Assembly (NCBI GenBank): GCA_910586315.1
Contig: CAJUIP010000054.1
Location: 1 to 15,509 of the forward strand
DNA length: 15,509 nucleotides
Reading direction: 5' to 3'
From: an uncultured Lachnospiraceae bacterium
GTDB taxonomy: Bacteria; Bacillota; Clostridia; Lachnospirales; Lachnospiraceae
Shown here: positions 7,567-15,276 of the stretch, piece by piece
Layout: the number at the start of each line of letters is the position of its first letter
How positions within the stretch are numbered: the stretch's first letter is position 1
Made by a program: the position numbers and the translations under genes
Notes under the pieces: generated by a model
What the model saw: only the letters and a program-made list of their open reading frames with translations
Databases searched by the model: none
Told to the model about the DNA's origin: nothing

Positions 7567-9008
7567 ATCAAAAAACAGTCATTGGAAAACGGAAAAGAAC
7601 TGGATTCCAAAATCCGGGACAGCATTTTTAAAAACCCTATAATCTGTGAACTGCCGGATCTAGCGGCAATGTATGGGCTTTATGGCCGGTTTATTGTCTG
7701 CAATGATTCTGTCTATTTTGCCTGCGGAGTCAACCGAGACGTGGTTCATGGAGATTTTATTTATGCCAGGGATACGGTCATTCCAGAATATCTGTTTGAA
7801 AAATGCGGCTATTTCAAACGGGAAGATGTACACTGCGGCCTGCTGAACCTTCAGTGAGTTTCCTTTCCTTAGATGACCGTTCCTCCCTGTTTCACGGACA
7901 GGTAACCGGCATGAGGCCGGCCTCCACCCTTTTTGCCACCATAGAAACTTACTGCCGGCTTTACCGGAAACACGGCATGGATATCCCAGAATTTGTGTTC
8001 AGCGACTGCCATGCCCTGGAAGAACTTGAGACCTGCCTATTGGCACAGACCAACACAGAACTGCTCAGTAAGGCGGAGCAACAGGCCTATTGGGACCGTG
8101 AGGAAGTCCTGCTAAAAGACCATGCGGTCTGGCACTGGCCGATTAATAGACGGGAGGACGCAGGATTTTGTGCTTTTGCGGCCTGCTCCCGATAAGCCCT
8201 TGACACCAGTAATTTAACAAAAGCCCTACGGCATTACCGGCACCCGGAAAAATGGGAACAACGATTCCAGAGTGAAAAAGCGGATTCTTACCTCTTTCAT
8301 GAAACCCATGATGAGCCGCAGACAGCTTTTCTTATGGCCGGCCTTACCTCTATGGGAGTTCCCTATAAAACAAAAGTCTTTGATCAACGGTATCTTAAAG
8401 ATCGGTAGCAGGAACACCTGGAGCTAAGGCAGCGGCTGGGACATGGGGAAAATCGGACGGAAACAAAAACCATCGCACTCCACAAATATGATATGGGGGC
8501 TCTCGCCTTCCTGCTTACGGAATATCTGAAATCGCAATTTTCTAAAGAAGAACTTGAGATTGGGAGAAAGCTGTACTATGGCCAGGAACATCCAAGCAGT
8601 ATGGAAAACGCGGCCTATCTGTTTTTTACGGACAGTGCCTTTCTTGGGGATTTCCGTGAATTTGCGGCCAGGAACCACATCCTGTGGGGATTTCCGGCAG
8701 ACTGTATGGAGGGATTTGAAGCAGACAAAGGGTGCTTCCTGATTGCAAAGACCCAGAATATGCCTTTGATTCAAGAGTTTCTCTATGAGAAGATCTACAA
8801 AGAATTCTCCACCCATGCCATAAGCACTACAGGCCAGCCAGGCTGTGAAGTCCGCACCTACGACCCCAATGGGATCTCCGCCTGGGTTATGACTCCCGGT
8901 GTCACGAAAGTTGGAGAACAGGGGCAGCAGGCAGTGTTCCGTAATATGCCCTGGTGTGTGCCGCTGCGAGAGTTGAAAGAAAGGGGAGTTTGGGTAGAAA
9001 ACAGATAA
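7567..9008 (+). pseudogene. Unrecognised ICE-associated gene, destroyed by start loss, frameshift and two stop codons
   Basis: It is the only substantial plus-strand gene in the window. Its remains read KELDSKIRDSIFKNPIICEL, then YGRFIVCNDSVYFACGVNRD, up to a TGA at 7855. They resume one frame over with SLDDRSSLFHGQVTGMRPAS and continue to VWVENR at 9008. TAA at 8193 and TAG at 8406 interrupt this second frame, but the sequence on both sides of each remains protein-like (ALRHYRHPEKW, YDMGALAFLLTEYLKSQF). The ribosome site AAGGAAG is nine bases from ATC AAA AAA CAG, which suggests an original ATG start changed to ATC. The remaining TTG at 7582 is poorly placed. The intact ancestor would have had about 480 residues, soluble, with several Cys and Tyr. 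I do not recognise the family. Confidence 0.7.
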
Positions 9009-9056
9009 AAAGTATATATTATGACAAAATTGTCTTTGGAGCAAGAGCAGTCTTTT

Positions 9057-9096
9057 AGCCCTCTCCTCACACTTTCCTATGACATTAGGAGAGGCT
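9057..9096. terminator. Hairpin between convergent genes
   Basis: AGCC-C-TCTCCT (9057-9067) pairs with AGGAGAGGCT (9087-9096), leaving one bulged C and a 19-base loop. It separates the plus-strand pseudogene from the minus-strand gene at 9100. Neither side has a good U-tract, so termination is only likely. Confidence 0.4.
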
Positions 9097-9099
9097 GGC

Positions 9100-9465
9100 C
9101 TAAGAGATATCTTTGGTCGGGTCATACTCTACCCACTGTCCAGCTGACAATATCTCATAACTTCCCCATTGAGGATGTCCGGTCTCACGTCCTTTCACCC
9201 GGATTGGCAAAATACAGTCATGCTGGCAATAAGGCAGAGGATCATCAATCATAATCCAGCCCTGGTCATCCAGCTCTCCCTCAAACTCTTCCAGGGCTGT
9301 TTCTAACTTTTCACTGAAGGAATCATAGGAACTAAACACAGCGTCTCTGCCCGTGTAATAATAAGTATAGACTCCAAGATTGCCTATTTCATGTATCATG
9401 ACTTTGTAAATAGTTTTTGTTGAATTGCATGGATAAGGTTCTCTCAAATATCCGTATATTCTCAT
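9100..9465 (-). CDS. Small hypothetical protein
   Basis: This acidic, aromatic-rich 121-residue protein starts with an ATG four bases after GAGGTG. Visible features are an N-terminal strand pattern (MRIYGYLREPYPCN), a Tyr cluster (GVYTYYYTGRDAVFSSYDSF), an acidic helix (EKLETALEEFEGELDDQGW) and a C-terminal segment with QHDCILPIRVKGRETGHPQWGSYEIL. It has no signal peptide, membrane helix or recognised catalytic motif. Codon use is like the ICE backbone rather than the AT-rich DUF3800 gene beside it. The terminator at 9508-9548 separates it from that gene, so it needs its own promoter, which I cannot place with confidence. A small cytoplasmic immunity- or antitoxin-like role is possible but unsupported. 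Confidence 0.7.
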   Translation of the reverse strand: MRIYGYLREPYPCNSTKTIYKVMIHEIGNLGVYTYYYTGRDAVFSSYDSFSEKLETALEEFEGELDDQGWIMIDDPLPYCQHDCILPIRVKGRETGHPQWGSYEILSAGQWVEYDPTKDIS

Positions 9466-9507
9466 ATGGCACCTCTGTTATAGACATTGTTTCTTTCGTC
9501 TGGTTTG

Positions 9508-9548
9508 ATAAAAAACGGGAGTACGGGTTTCCTGCCCTCTCCCGGTTT
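9508..9548 (-). terminator. Rho-independent terminator of the DUF3800 gene
   Basis: On the minus strand CGGGAG pairs with CTCCCG (9544-9539 and 9521-9516), with an inner GGG/CCC pair. A run of six T follows at 9515-9510. It lies about 95 bases beyond the stop at 9639. Confidence 0.8.
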
Positions 9549-9638
9549 TGGTCAGGGAATTGTTCTTTCTATGATTATTTGGTCTTTTTGTGGTAAATCC
9601 ATGTTTCTGACAAATCTCATCATTTAATTATTTATAGA

Positions 9639-10715
9639 TTAAAACGGCAATGGCGCTTTCCTATATTTTATATTACATTGTTCAAAAAAGCGCATTTGCT
9701 CGTAATTAGACGCAACAATATTACAGTTCTCTAAAAGTGGCTTAATCTTTTTTACCAATTCTCTATTTTTTCTATTCATATAAGAGATACTAATTATCTC
9801 TTTGTAAAGTCTTAAAATATTACCTGTAAAAAAATCAGCAACTTGAATGAGCACATCCTTTTTTGAATCATGAAAATCTAATTGCTGAATACCAGTCCCG
9901 TATTTTTTTAATTCATCTGCCCATTTTGATAAAACATTACTAAACTGTTTTTGATCGTCATGATATACAAAAACATTATCCCCATAAGATAGTCTTAGAT
10001 TGCATATATGTCCAAGCAAACTATTAAAGGCGTCTACATTGGGCAAAAAACTTTCTTTTGTTCCTTTATTATTATAGTCTTTAATAGGCAAGATGTTTTC
10101 AAATGTTAGACCATATTTTTTGTGATTTTTTATATAGTCTATTACACCATCAACACATTGATATTCTTTCTGCTTACAACTAATTAACAACTCTCTAATT
10201 TTTAACAAAATTTCTACTATCTCTCTAATGCCATCATTCTCGCTTATTTCTTTTTGACATAGATCAATAAAATATTTTATATCTTCCATCGCCATATTAT
10301 TACATAAGAAAGTTGCTATATTAATTTTCTTTTCCCTGGTTTCCTTTAAATCGAAAAGATAATATGGATAAATACAATACTCAACTATATTCATAATAAC
10401 TTTATATTTTTTATCCGAAATATCAAAATATATTCCTACATCATTTGAATGTAAAATGAATAACAATTCCTCAAGCAACTCGTTCTTGAATAAATATTTG
10501 GCTTTTGATTTTAATTCTTTTTCCGTTCCTAAAAGAACGTCATGGCTTTGTAGACATTTAAGAATCTCTTCCTCAAGTTCCTTTTGTTTTTCTTCTTTAA
10601 AATAAATTGCCCCCAAAGCAAAATGAGTCTGGGATTGAAAATTCCAGGTCAAATCATCTTTTATTTCTATATTTCCAGTATTACCACTTTCATCAATAAA
10701 TATATTGTAGTTCAT
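9639..10715 (-). CDS. DUF3800 domain-containing protein
   Basis: This intact 358-residue protein begins with the DUF3800 signature FIDESGN (D8, E9, S10, G11). It also has the later landmarks of the family: a VYHDD segment near residue 252 and IQVADFFTGN near residue 294. DUF3800 proteins have an RNase H-like fold with conserved acidic residues and are presumed nucleases. They are common on mobile elements and in defence-rich regions. The start is supported by GAGGG six bases upstream. The gene has its own promoter and a strong terminator, so it is probably transcribed alone. Its high AT content contrasts with the RecJ and DUF3560 genes and suggests separate acquisition. The target of the protein is unknown. 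Confidence 0.85.
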   Translation of the reverse strand: MNYNIFIDESGNTGNIEIKDDLTWNFQSQTHFALGAIYFKEEKQKELEEEILKCLQSHDVLLGTEKELKSKAKYLFKNELLEELLFILHSNDVGIYFDISDKKYKVIMNIVEYCIYPYYLFDLKETREKKINIATFLCNNMAMEDIKYFIDLCQKEISENDGIREIVEILLKIRELLISCKQKEYQCVDGVIDYIKNHKKYGLTFENILPIKDYNNKGTKESFLPNVDAFNSLLGHICNLRLSYGDNVFVYHDDQKQFSNVLSKWADELKKYGTGIQQLDFHDSKKDVLIQVADFFTGNILRLYKEIISISYMNRKNRELVKKIKPLLENCNIVASNYEQMRFFEQCNIKYRKAPLPF

Positions 10716-10755
10716 TATATTCCCTCATGTATAAAAATTGCAGTTTTGTAATAGC

Positions 10756-10784
10756 TTAATATGCTTTCCTTATAATCTTTTCAA
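10756..10784 (-). promoter_or_regulatory. Promoter of the DUF3800 gene
   Basis: On the minus strand TTGAAA (10784-10779) and TATTAA (10761-10756) are 17 bases apart, about 40 bases upstream of the start codon at 10715. Confidence 0.5.
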
Positions 10785-10809
10785 GTAATTAATAACATAT
10801 CTAAAATTT

Positions 10810-11239
10810 CTATAAATACTCCTTAATCGTAAATTCCGTCTGTTCTCCCACCCTTTTCCTTACCAATTCAAATAGATTTTCCTTCGTTGCAAAAAGATTC
10901 TTCGGATTTCTTCCAAATAATCAGGTACTGATTCGTATCATCCAATGAAATATATTTTCTCGTATCATCATCTAACAAAATATCCGCATTATCAATAACC
11001 ACCAGTTTACCGTCAGCCCTGCTTATCATATCCCTGATATCGCTCTGGTAGTCAAGATAATTGATACAAAGGAGTTTGGGATTAACAGCCATGCATTCTC
11101 TGATGAGTGAAAATACCAGCGTTTTTCCTGTGCCGGAATCGCCCGTCAAAATGGTTATGTTATTGGTAAATCGAAAATCCACTATATATGAGGTATGAAC
11201 CATAGAAAAATGCTCCATAACAAGAGGCTTGCTTTTCAA
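10810..11239 (-). pseudogene. Small P-loop ATPase, disrupted by a 1-nt insertion near its C-terminus
   Basis: The protein has a Walker A motif GDSGTGKT (residues 33-40) and a Walker B-like KLVVIDNAD (D83), preceded by the strand FTNNITIL. The frame stops at 10868 after an unconvincing tail. If the TTT at 10915-10917 (minus strand) is read as TT, the sequence continues GRNPKNLFATKENLFELVRK and ends at a natural stop at 10810, giving about 143 residues. The start is a TTG at 11239 behind AAAGGGG/GGTGGG. Proteins of this size carry only an ATPase core and probably work with a partner. The Walker motifs are still encoded, so the truncated form could bind nucleotide. Substrate and partner are unknown. 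Confidence 0.7.
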
Positions 11240-11396
11240 TATCCCACCACCCCTTTAACTTTTTATAAGCACTTACATCCGTTAATACTCTGTCTATATC
11301 TATTGCGATTACATTAAATCCGGAATAAACCCAATATTTTTCTGCGTATTTATCAATAAAAGCAGGAAAACAGCCTATTATTGGCCATCTTCCTGC
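11160..11396 (-). pseudogene. Possible 5'-truncated gene remnant upstream of and overlapping the ATPase
   Basis: A 78-codon open frame has no convincing start and reads FIDKYAEKYWVYSGFNVIAI, then DRVLTDVSAYKKLKGWWDIE. It then overlaps the ATPase gene until a TAA at 11160. The composition is strongly protein-like up to about 11225. Its first codons fall within the terminator of rpn copy 2, so the front of the gene seems to be missing. It may be the C-terminus of a partner gene that once preceded the ATPase. I do not know the family. Confidence 0.35.
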
Positions 11397-11397
11397 T
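11354..11397 (-). terminator. Rho-independent terminator of rpn copy 2
   Basis: AGCAGGAA and TTCCTGCT form the stem, with an inner GGCC/GGC interaction, 21 bases past the stop at 11418. TTTTATT follows on the minus strand. Confidence 0.7.
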
Positions 11398-11417
11398 CAA
11401 AATGCTCATCCTGCTAT

Positions 11418-11672
11418 TTAAACGCTAACAGCTTTCTTATCATGCTGACTTTTCCACTCTTTTTCCAATTGCTTCACCATGTCAACCGATTCGTTAATAT
11501 ATTTCGCAATTTTTTCACAAGACATGCCATCTCCAAATAACTCGAAAGCAAATTCTTTTTTCGCTTCCAGCCTTCCCTGGGATTTTCCTATAGCCACCCC
11601 AGTAGCCATACCCACAGCCTTCCCTTCATCATATACCTTATCATGAGGAAATACAAGCACTCTTCCACCCAT
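11418..11672 (-). CDS. Candidate internally started C-terminal small protein of rpn copy 2 (84 aa)
   Basis: Codon 248 is an in-frame ATG (MGGRVLVFPHDK...). On the minus strand AAAGGAG (11687-11681) precedes it with an ideal 8-base gap. The product would be 84 residues, helical, without the nuclease core. The position is homologous to the internal start in copy 1 (MGGK). By analogy with the internally encoded inhibitors of E. coli rpn genes, it could restrain the full-length protein. Of the two internal starts, this one has the better ribosome spacing. Its signal also looks at least as good as that of the full-length start at 12413. Confidence 0.5.
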   Translation of the reverse strand: MGGRVLVFPHDKVYDEGKAVGMATGVAIGKSQGRLEAKKEFAFELFGDGMSCEKIAKYINESVDMVKQLEKEWKSQHDKKAVSV

Positions 11673-12413
11673 ATCCGTCACTCCTTTCCTGATTTTCTCT
11701 TCCTTCGCCGCAATATAATCGAGCAGCATTTCCATAAGCAGCCTTAACTCAGAGACATCGTACTGAGTAAGGCTCCCTTCCCTTTGCAGCTCCATAAGAT
11801 GGCTGTAAATCCACTGGTACTCCTTTAACAGTTCTCCAAGTTTTTCATCATCCTCATTGATATCATGCAGCGCCTTTTCATATTTCATGATGTAATATGG
11901 CAGCAGGCACAATAACCGCTTTACAAAGATCTCATCGAGTCCATAGCTCTGCGCTTTGATAATAGGCGTTCGGTAATCAATTCTTTTCCCATCAGGAAAA
12001 TTCACATGTACCGTCAGGAAATCCGGAGTCGATTCCCTATGGCGGAGATAAATTACACAGGACTCAGGATAATTGATGGTATATTCAAATCCGTTTTTCC
12101 GGGCATGCTTTAATGCCACCAGAAAATCATATTCAATCATCCGAATCGCCATTGTGCCGTCTGGATTACTCTGGCATTCCAAATGGTAGTATTTGTCCCG
12201 AATTCGGATGTAGGTATCTGAAATTACCTTATCTGCAGCACTGTCCATATGCTCATTTTGAAGCGCCGTTACTGGTTCATCTGCCGGGTACTGTTCGTGG
12301 AACACTTCGTTGATCAAAGGTATCAGCAAATGTGGCAGTCGGTCCACAATGGTTCTCCATATATCATCATATGGAGTATTGTACTCCAATTGTTGTATAT
12401 TGTGTTGGTCCAT
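11418..12413 (-). CDS. Rpn-family recombination-promoting nuclease / PD-(D/E)XK transposase-like protein, copy 2
   Basis: This 331-residue protein is a clear paralog of the one at 1119-2090, alignable along its length but diverged. Shared landmarks are NTPYDDIWRTI (residues 12-22), IPLINEVFHE and the nuclease residues D66 (ISDTY) plus E79 and Q81 (LECQS). They also share the block IIKAQSYGLDEIFVKRLLCLLPYYI. The C-terminus from residue 248 is helical, with a Gly/Ala-rich GKAVGMATGVAIGKSQG stretch in place of the charged one of copy 1. Family knowledge suggests a DNA nuclease linked to recombination and possibly phage defence. It is monocistronic with its own promoter and terminator. The ATG at 12413 has AAAGGAAAGG about 12 bases upstream. 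An internal start lies at codon 248. Confidence 0.9.
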   Translation of the reverse strand: MDQHNIQQLEYNTPYDDIWRTIVDRLPHLLIPLINEVFHEQYPADEPVTALQNEHMDSAADKVISDTYIRIRDKYYHLECQSNPDGTMAIRMIEYDFLVALKHARKNGFEYTINYPESCVIYLRHRESTPDFLTVHVNFPDGKRIDYRTPIIKAQSYGLDEIFVKRLLCLLPYYIMKYEKALHDINEDDEKLGELLKEYQWIYSHLMELQREGSLTQYDVSELRLLMEMLLDYIAAKEEKIRKGVTDMGGRVLVFPHDKVYDEGKAVGMATGVAIGKSQGRLEAKKEFAFELFGDGMSCEKIAKYINESVDMVKQLEKEWKSQHDKKAVSV

Positions 12414-12443
12414 TCCTTGGTATTTCCTTTCCTTTATGATTTT

Positions 12444-12472
12444 ATTATATGTGATAGAAATAAAAAAATCAA
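12444..12472 (-). promoter_or_regulatory. Near-consensus sigma-A promoter of rpn copy 2
   Basis: On the minus strand TTGATT (12472-12467) and a perfect TATAAT (12449-12444) are 17 bases apart, about 30 bases upstream of the start codon. Confidence 0.7.
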
Positions 12473-12514
12473 GCAGCTACAGGTTCAAATAGAACCCGTT
12501 TTCCATGTGAAAGA

Positions 12515-12543
12515 TGAAAAACCCCGGCACTCTCCCGCCAGGG
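12515..12543 (-). terminator. Rho-independent terminator of the recJ operon
   Basis: CCCTGGC pairs with GCCGGGG (one G-T wobble) on the minus strand, followed by TTTTT at 12521-12517. It lies 12 bases beyond the stop at 12555. Confidence 0.7.
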
Positions 12544-12554
12544 CCTTCTGCGGC

Positions 12555-13508
12555 TTAACCTCCATTTCCGTTCCAGCGGTTTTTCTCATCCTGATTTCGA
12601 AGCTCCCCATACCACAGCGCTTTCGCTTCTTTCCGGTTCTCATCCAGACAATCCATGATATAAAGCCACTCCCCTTCCGTCAGGTCTATGGACTCCTTCC
12701 GGATCTCCTCCGCCTGGTCCATCAGGATCGGCAGCATACCGTTTCTGCCATGTCCCAGAGGGGCATAGCAGTTCATGATCTCAAGCCGGTATGGGTAGTT
12801 CTTTGCTGGCGAACAGGTAATGCTCACCGAATAACAGGCATGTTTGCCCGCCGTGTTCTGCACTTTCTGATGTTTCGTAGGCGGATTATAAATCACAATC
12901 GGTTTACCACCGGCCTGCGCTTCCCCTAAGCCAGCCGTTTCCCCCTTCGGTTTATATTCCTCCAGGCATCCAAGATCAAAATATCCCAAAGCCTCCTCTA
13001 TGGCGTCAATCTGTGCCTGGTTTTTAGGATATCTTTCCAGTTTCCCTCTCAGAAAATCCGCCTGCCGTTCCAGGGTTGCCGCCATCTCCGCCGCTTTTCC
13101 TTCCTGCTGCGCCTCTAAAAGAAGATCACCAGGAGTTTTTCCCGCCAGGTTTCCCATTTTAAGTGGTGTGAACGCAGCCGGAATCGAACCGGCAGCCCCG
13201 TCCCCCGCAGCCTGACAAAAGGCCGCCTGGTAATTGACGGCCCGGAAAATAGCCTCCTGGGCACAGTCCGTGCGCTTCTTTAACAGCGGCATATCCCTTA
13301 AAGGAAGGTTTGCCACCAGGGACTGCTTCTTTTCATAACTGAACAGCGATATCAGGTAAATGGACCGGTTAGAAAAGATATTGAGGAACGGGTCTCCCTC
13401 CTCATCCGTCATTTTCTTCAGCCGGTCGATAAAGGACAGCCGGTAATTGCTCCTTGGGATGTCCACCACCTGTCCCGCGTATTTTCGGTTGTTTTTTTCC
13501 TCTCTCAT
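12555..13508 (-). CDS. Hypothetical ICE protein coupled to recJ
   Basis: The ATG at 13508 overlaps the stop of the RecJ frame (ATGA) and lies eight bases after AAGGAG. It is therefore preferred over the TTG at 13514. The protein has about 317 residues. It starts with a basic segment (NNRKYAGQVVDIPRSNYRLSF), continues with mostly helical sequence including an Ala/Gly-rich AAGDGAAGSIPAAF, and has a helical middle (AAEMAATLERQADFLRGKLE). It ends with a conserved-looking beta region, TKHQKVQNTAGKHACYSVSI followed by NYPYRLEIMNCYAPLG. There is no signal peptide or membrane helix. The tight coupling suggests a function with the RecJ-like exonuclease, such as processing element DNA, but the sequence alone does not show it. 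The gene is intact although its partner is broken. Confidence 0.75.
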   Translation of the reverse strand: MREEKNNRKYAGQVVDIPRSNYRLSFIDRLKKMTDEEGDPFLNIFSNRSIYLISLFSYEKKQSLVANLPLRDMPLLKKRTDCAQEAIFRAVNYQAAFCQAAGDGAAGSIPAAFTPLKMGNLAGKTPGDLLLEAQQEGKAAEMAATLERQADFLRGKLERYPKNQAQIDAIEEALGYFDLGCLEEYKPKGETAGLGEAQAGGKPIVIYNPPTKHQKVQNTAGKHACYSVSITCSPAKNYPYRLEIMNCYAPLGHGRNGMLPILMDQAEEIRKESIDLTEGEWLYIMDCLDENRKEAKALWYGELRNQDEKNRWNGNGG

Positions 13509-15242
13509 CCGCAAATCTCCTTCCTTGTCTGACTTATCCCTATGTATCTCCCCTTTGCCTCAGCCTCCAGGGCATGCAAAAGAGGGGACTGGCTCATCTT
13601 GGCTTCGCAGGGAACCATTTTTCGGATCTCCATCTGATTCCTGACCTTACCCATAAAATAGTTGGTGGTCAAAGTACCCAACAGTGTCACATGCCTGGGA
13701 GCCCCCATTCTCTGGTATTCCTTTCCCCCGCCGAAAGACACTGCCTCCAGCTGCGGCGACAACAGCTTCACTCCCTTTCCGTCCTTCAGATACCGGTAAA
13801 ATGTCTGCCCCACCGGGGACAAGGTCAAATTCTCCAGCAAAAATACCGGAGCCGGATTCCCTTCCCCATAGGGTCCGAAAGCTATGATATCCTCCATCAC
13901 CTGTCCGATGTCATCCTCATGAATCTTCAAGTCATACAAGTACCCTTGTTCTTCCCCACATTCCTTTCCGGATAAAGATTTTATCAGGGATAGCCGGAAC
14001 GGCTCCAGGTTCTCCCGTTTCATAGACACCCCTACCGCCGCCCCATGGCCGCCATATTGAATCAAATAGTTCCGGTTCTTATCCAGAAGGTTCTTTAAGT
14101 GGATACCTCCATAAGAACGTCCCGAACCTTTTAGAACTCCCGTCTCCGTGGACTGTCCAAACAAAATACAGGGAGACCCAAAAGTCTCCGCCACACGTCC
14201 GGCAACGATTCCAATAACTCCCTCCGGAATATCCGGCTCATAGACAACAATGGGAACGTGGGCGGACATATTTCGCTCCATGATGGTCTCCCGGACACGC
14301 TCCGTCCACCTATCAGATAATTCTTTCCTCTCCCGGTTGTCTTCTACTAATCGTTCCGCCATGCATTTGGCCTCAGAGTATGGATCGTCATAAAGCATTA
14401 GCTTTAATACTTCCACGGAACCGCTATCCCTTAAGCGCCCAGGCGCGTTAAGTACTGGCGCCAATTTAAAGCCCACAGTTTCCGCTGTCACATACTCTTC
14501 CATGCCTAACGTACACAAAAGGGCATACAGGCCCTGGGTGGTTCCTTCCTTAGTAACTAGCCCTCAGCCCTTCCTTCACAATCCTCCGGTTCTCACCAAT
14601 CAAGGGCACTGAATCCGCTATCGTAGCAATCGCCGCAAAAGATAAAAGCCTGGGAATCAAAGAATGTCCCGTTCCCAACAACTCTACCGCCAGCTTAAAG
14701 GCAATACCCGCGCCACAGTATCCCACAAAATCAGCGCTGGAAGGCGCTGCGTTTGGATCAATAATCAGATTAGCCTGTGGGTATAATACTTCCCCCGTTT
14801 CTTCATCAACCACCGGAAGATAATGGTCCGTGACAATCACCTCCATCCCCTTTTCCCTGGCCCGCCTGACCGCCTCCTGGACAGAGATCCCATTGTCAAC
14901 CGTAATCAAAAACTGCTCATCCTTAAACCGGTCAACCATTTCCCTTTTGAGTCCATACCCTTCTGTGAAGCGCTTCGGAAGCCGTAAGACCATGTTCGCT
15001 TTTAAGGCTTTTAAAGCCAGAGCCAGAATCGCCGTAGCTAAGATTCCATCCACATCATAATCTCCGGCTATGTAAATGATCTTCCCTTCTCTAACTGCCT
15101 CTTTCAACATGGCAGCAGCCGTGTCCAACCCATCTAACCGATAATCTTTCCGGTCACATAAGAGCGATTCCGCCGTCATGCCGGTGTTCGCGCTGACAAC
15201 TTCCTCCACGGTCCGCAGCCGTGGGTCTTTTACCTGAAACAT
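13505..15242 (-). pseudogene. recJ: RecJ-like DHH single-strand exonuclease, frameshifted, with DHH changed to DHY
   Basis: The first frame (15242 to 14550) holds DHH motif I AGDYDVDG (residues 59-66), motif II TVDNG (114-118), motif III TDHY (138-141; normally TDHH) and motif IV DSVPL near residue 207. It stops at TAA 14552-14550 after EGLRASY. The next frame continues VTKEGTTQGLYALLCTLGME, then KLAPVLNAPGRL and the DHHA1 nucleic-acid-binding motif YGGHGAAVGVSM, to 13505. Removing one base at the GCTAGTT site near 14560 would restore one protein of about 578 residues. RecJ degrades single-stranded DNA 5' to 3' in recombination and repair, and ICE-borne copies are common. The start at 15242 has AAAGGA upstream. 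Both the frameshift and the lost second His argue that it is inactive. Confidence 0.85.
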
Positions 15243-15276
15243 TCCTGTCCTTTCCGCATTCTCTCCAAATGCCTTA

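Noticed and set aside
7567..9008. Stop-codon recoding to explain the in-frame TAA and TAG
   Set aside because: Both a TAA and a TAG would need to be read through, together with a frameshift and a lost start. Ordinary decay is simpler, and other genes in the window use TAA and TAG as normal stops.
8424..9125. Minus-strand frame of 233 codons opposite the plus-strand pseudogene
   Set aside because: The plus-strand reading is far more protein-like and continues across the whole gene. The minus frame has no supported start.
12249..12929. Plus-strand frame of 226 codons opposite rpn copy 2 and the hypothetical gene
   Set aside because: It lies antisense to two well-supported genes and runs across a promoter and a terminator. 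There is no ribosome site or domain.
13177..13193. A tRNA T-arm-like sequence on the minus strand (GCCGGTTCGATTCCGGC) followed a few bases later by CACCA
   Set aside because: No matching acceptor, D-arm or anticodon arm lies upstream, and the segment is in frame within an intact gene as AGSIPAAFTPL. It is probably coincidence, although it could mimic an integrase target.
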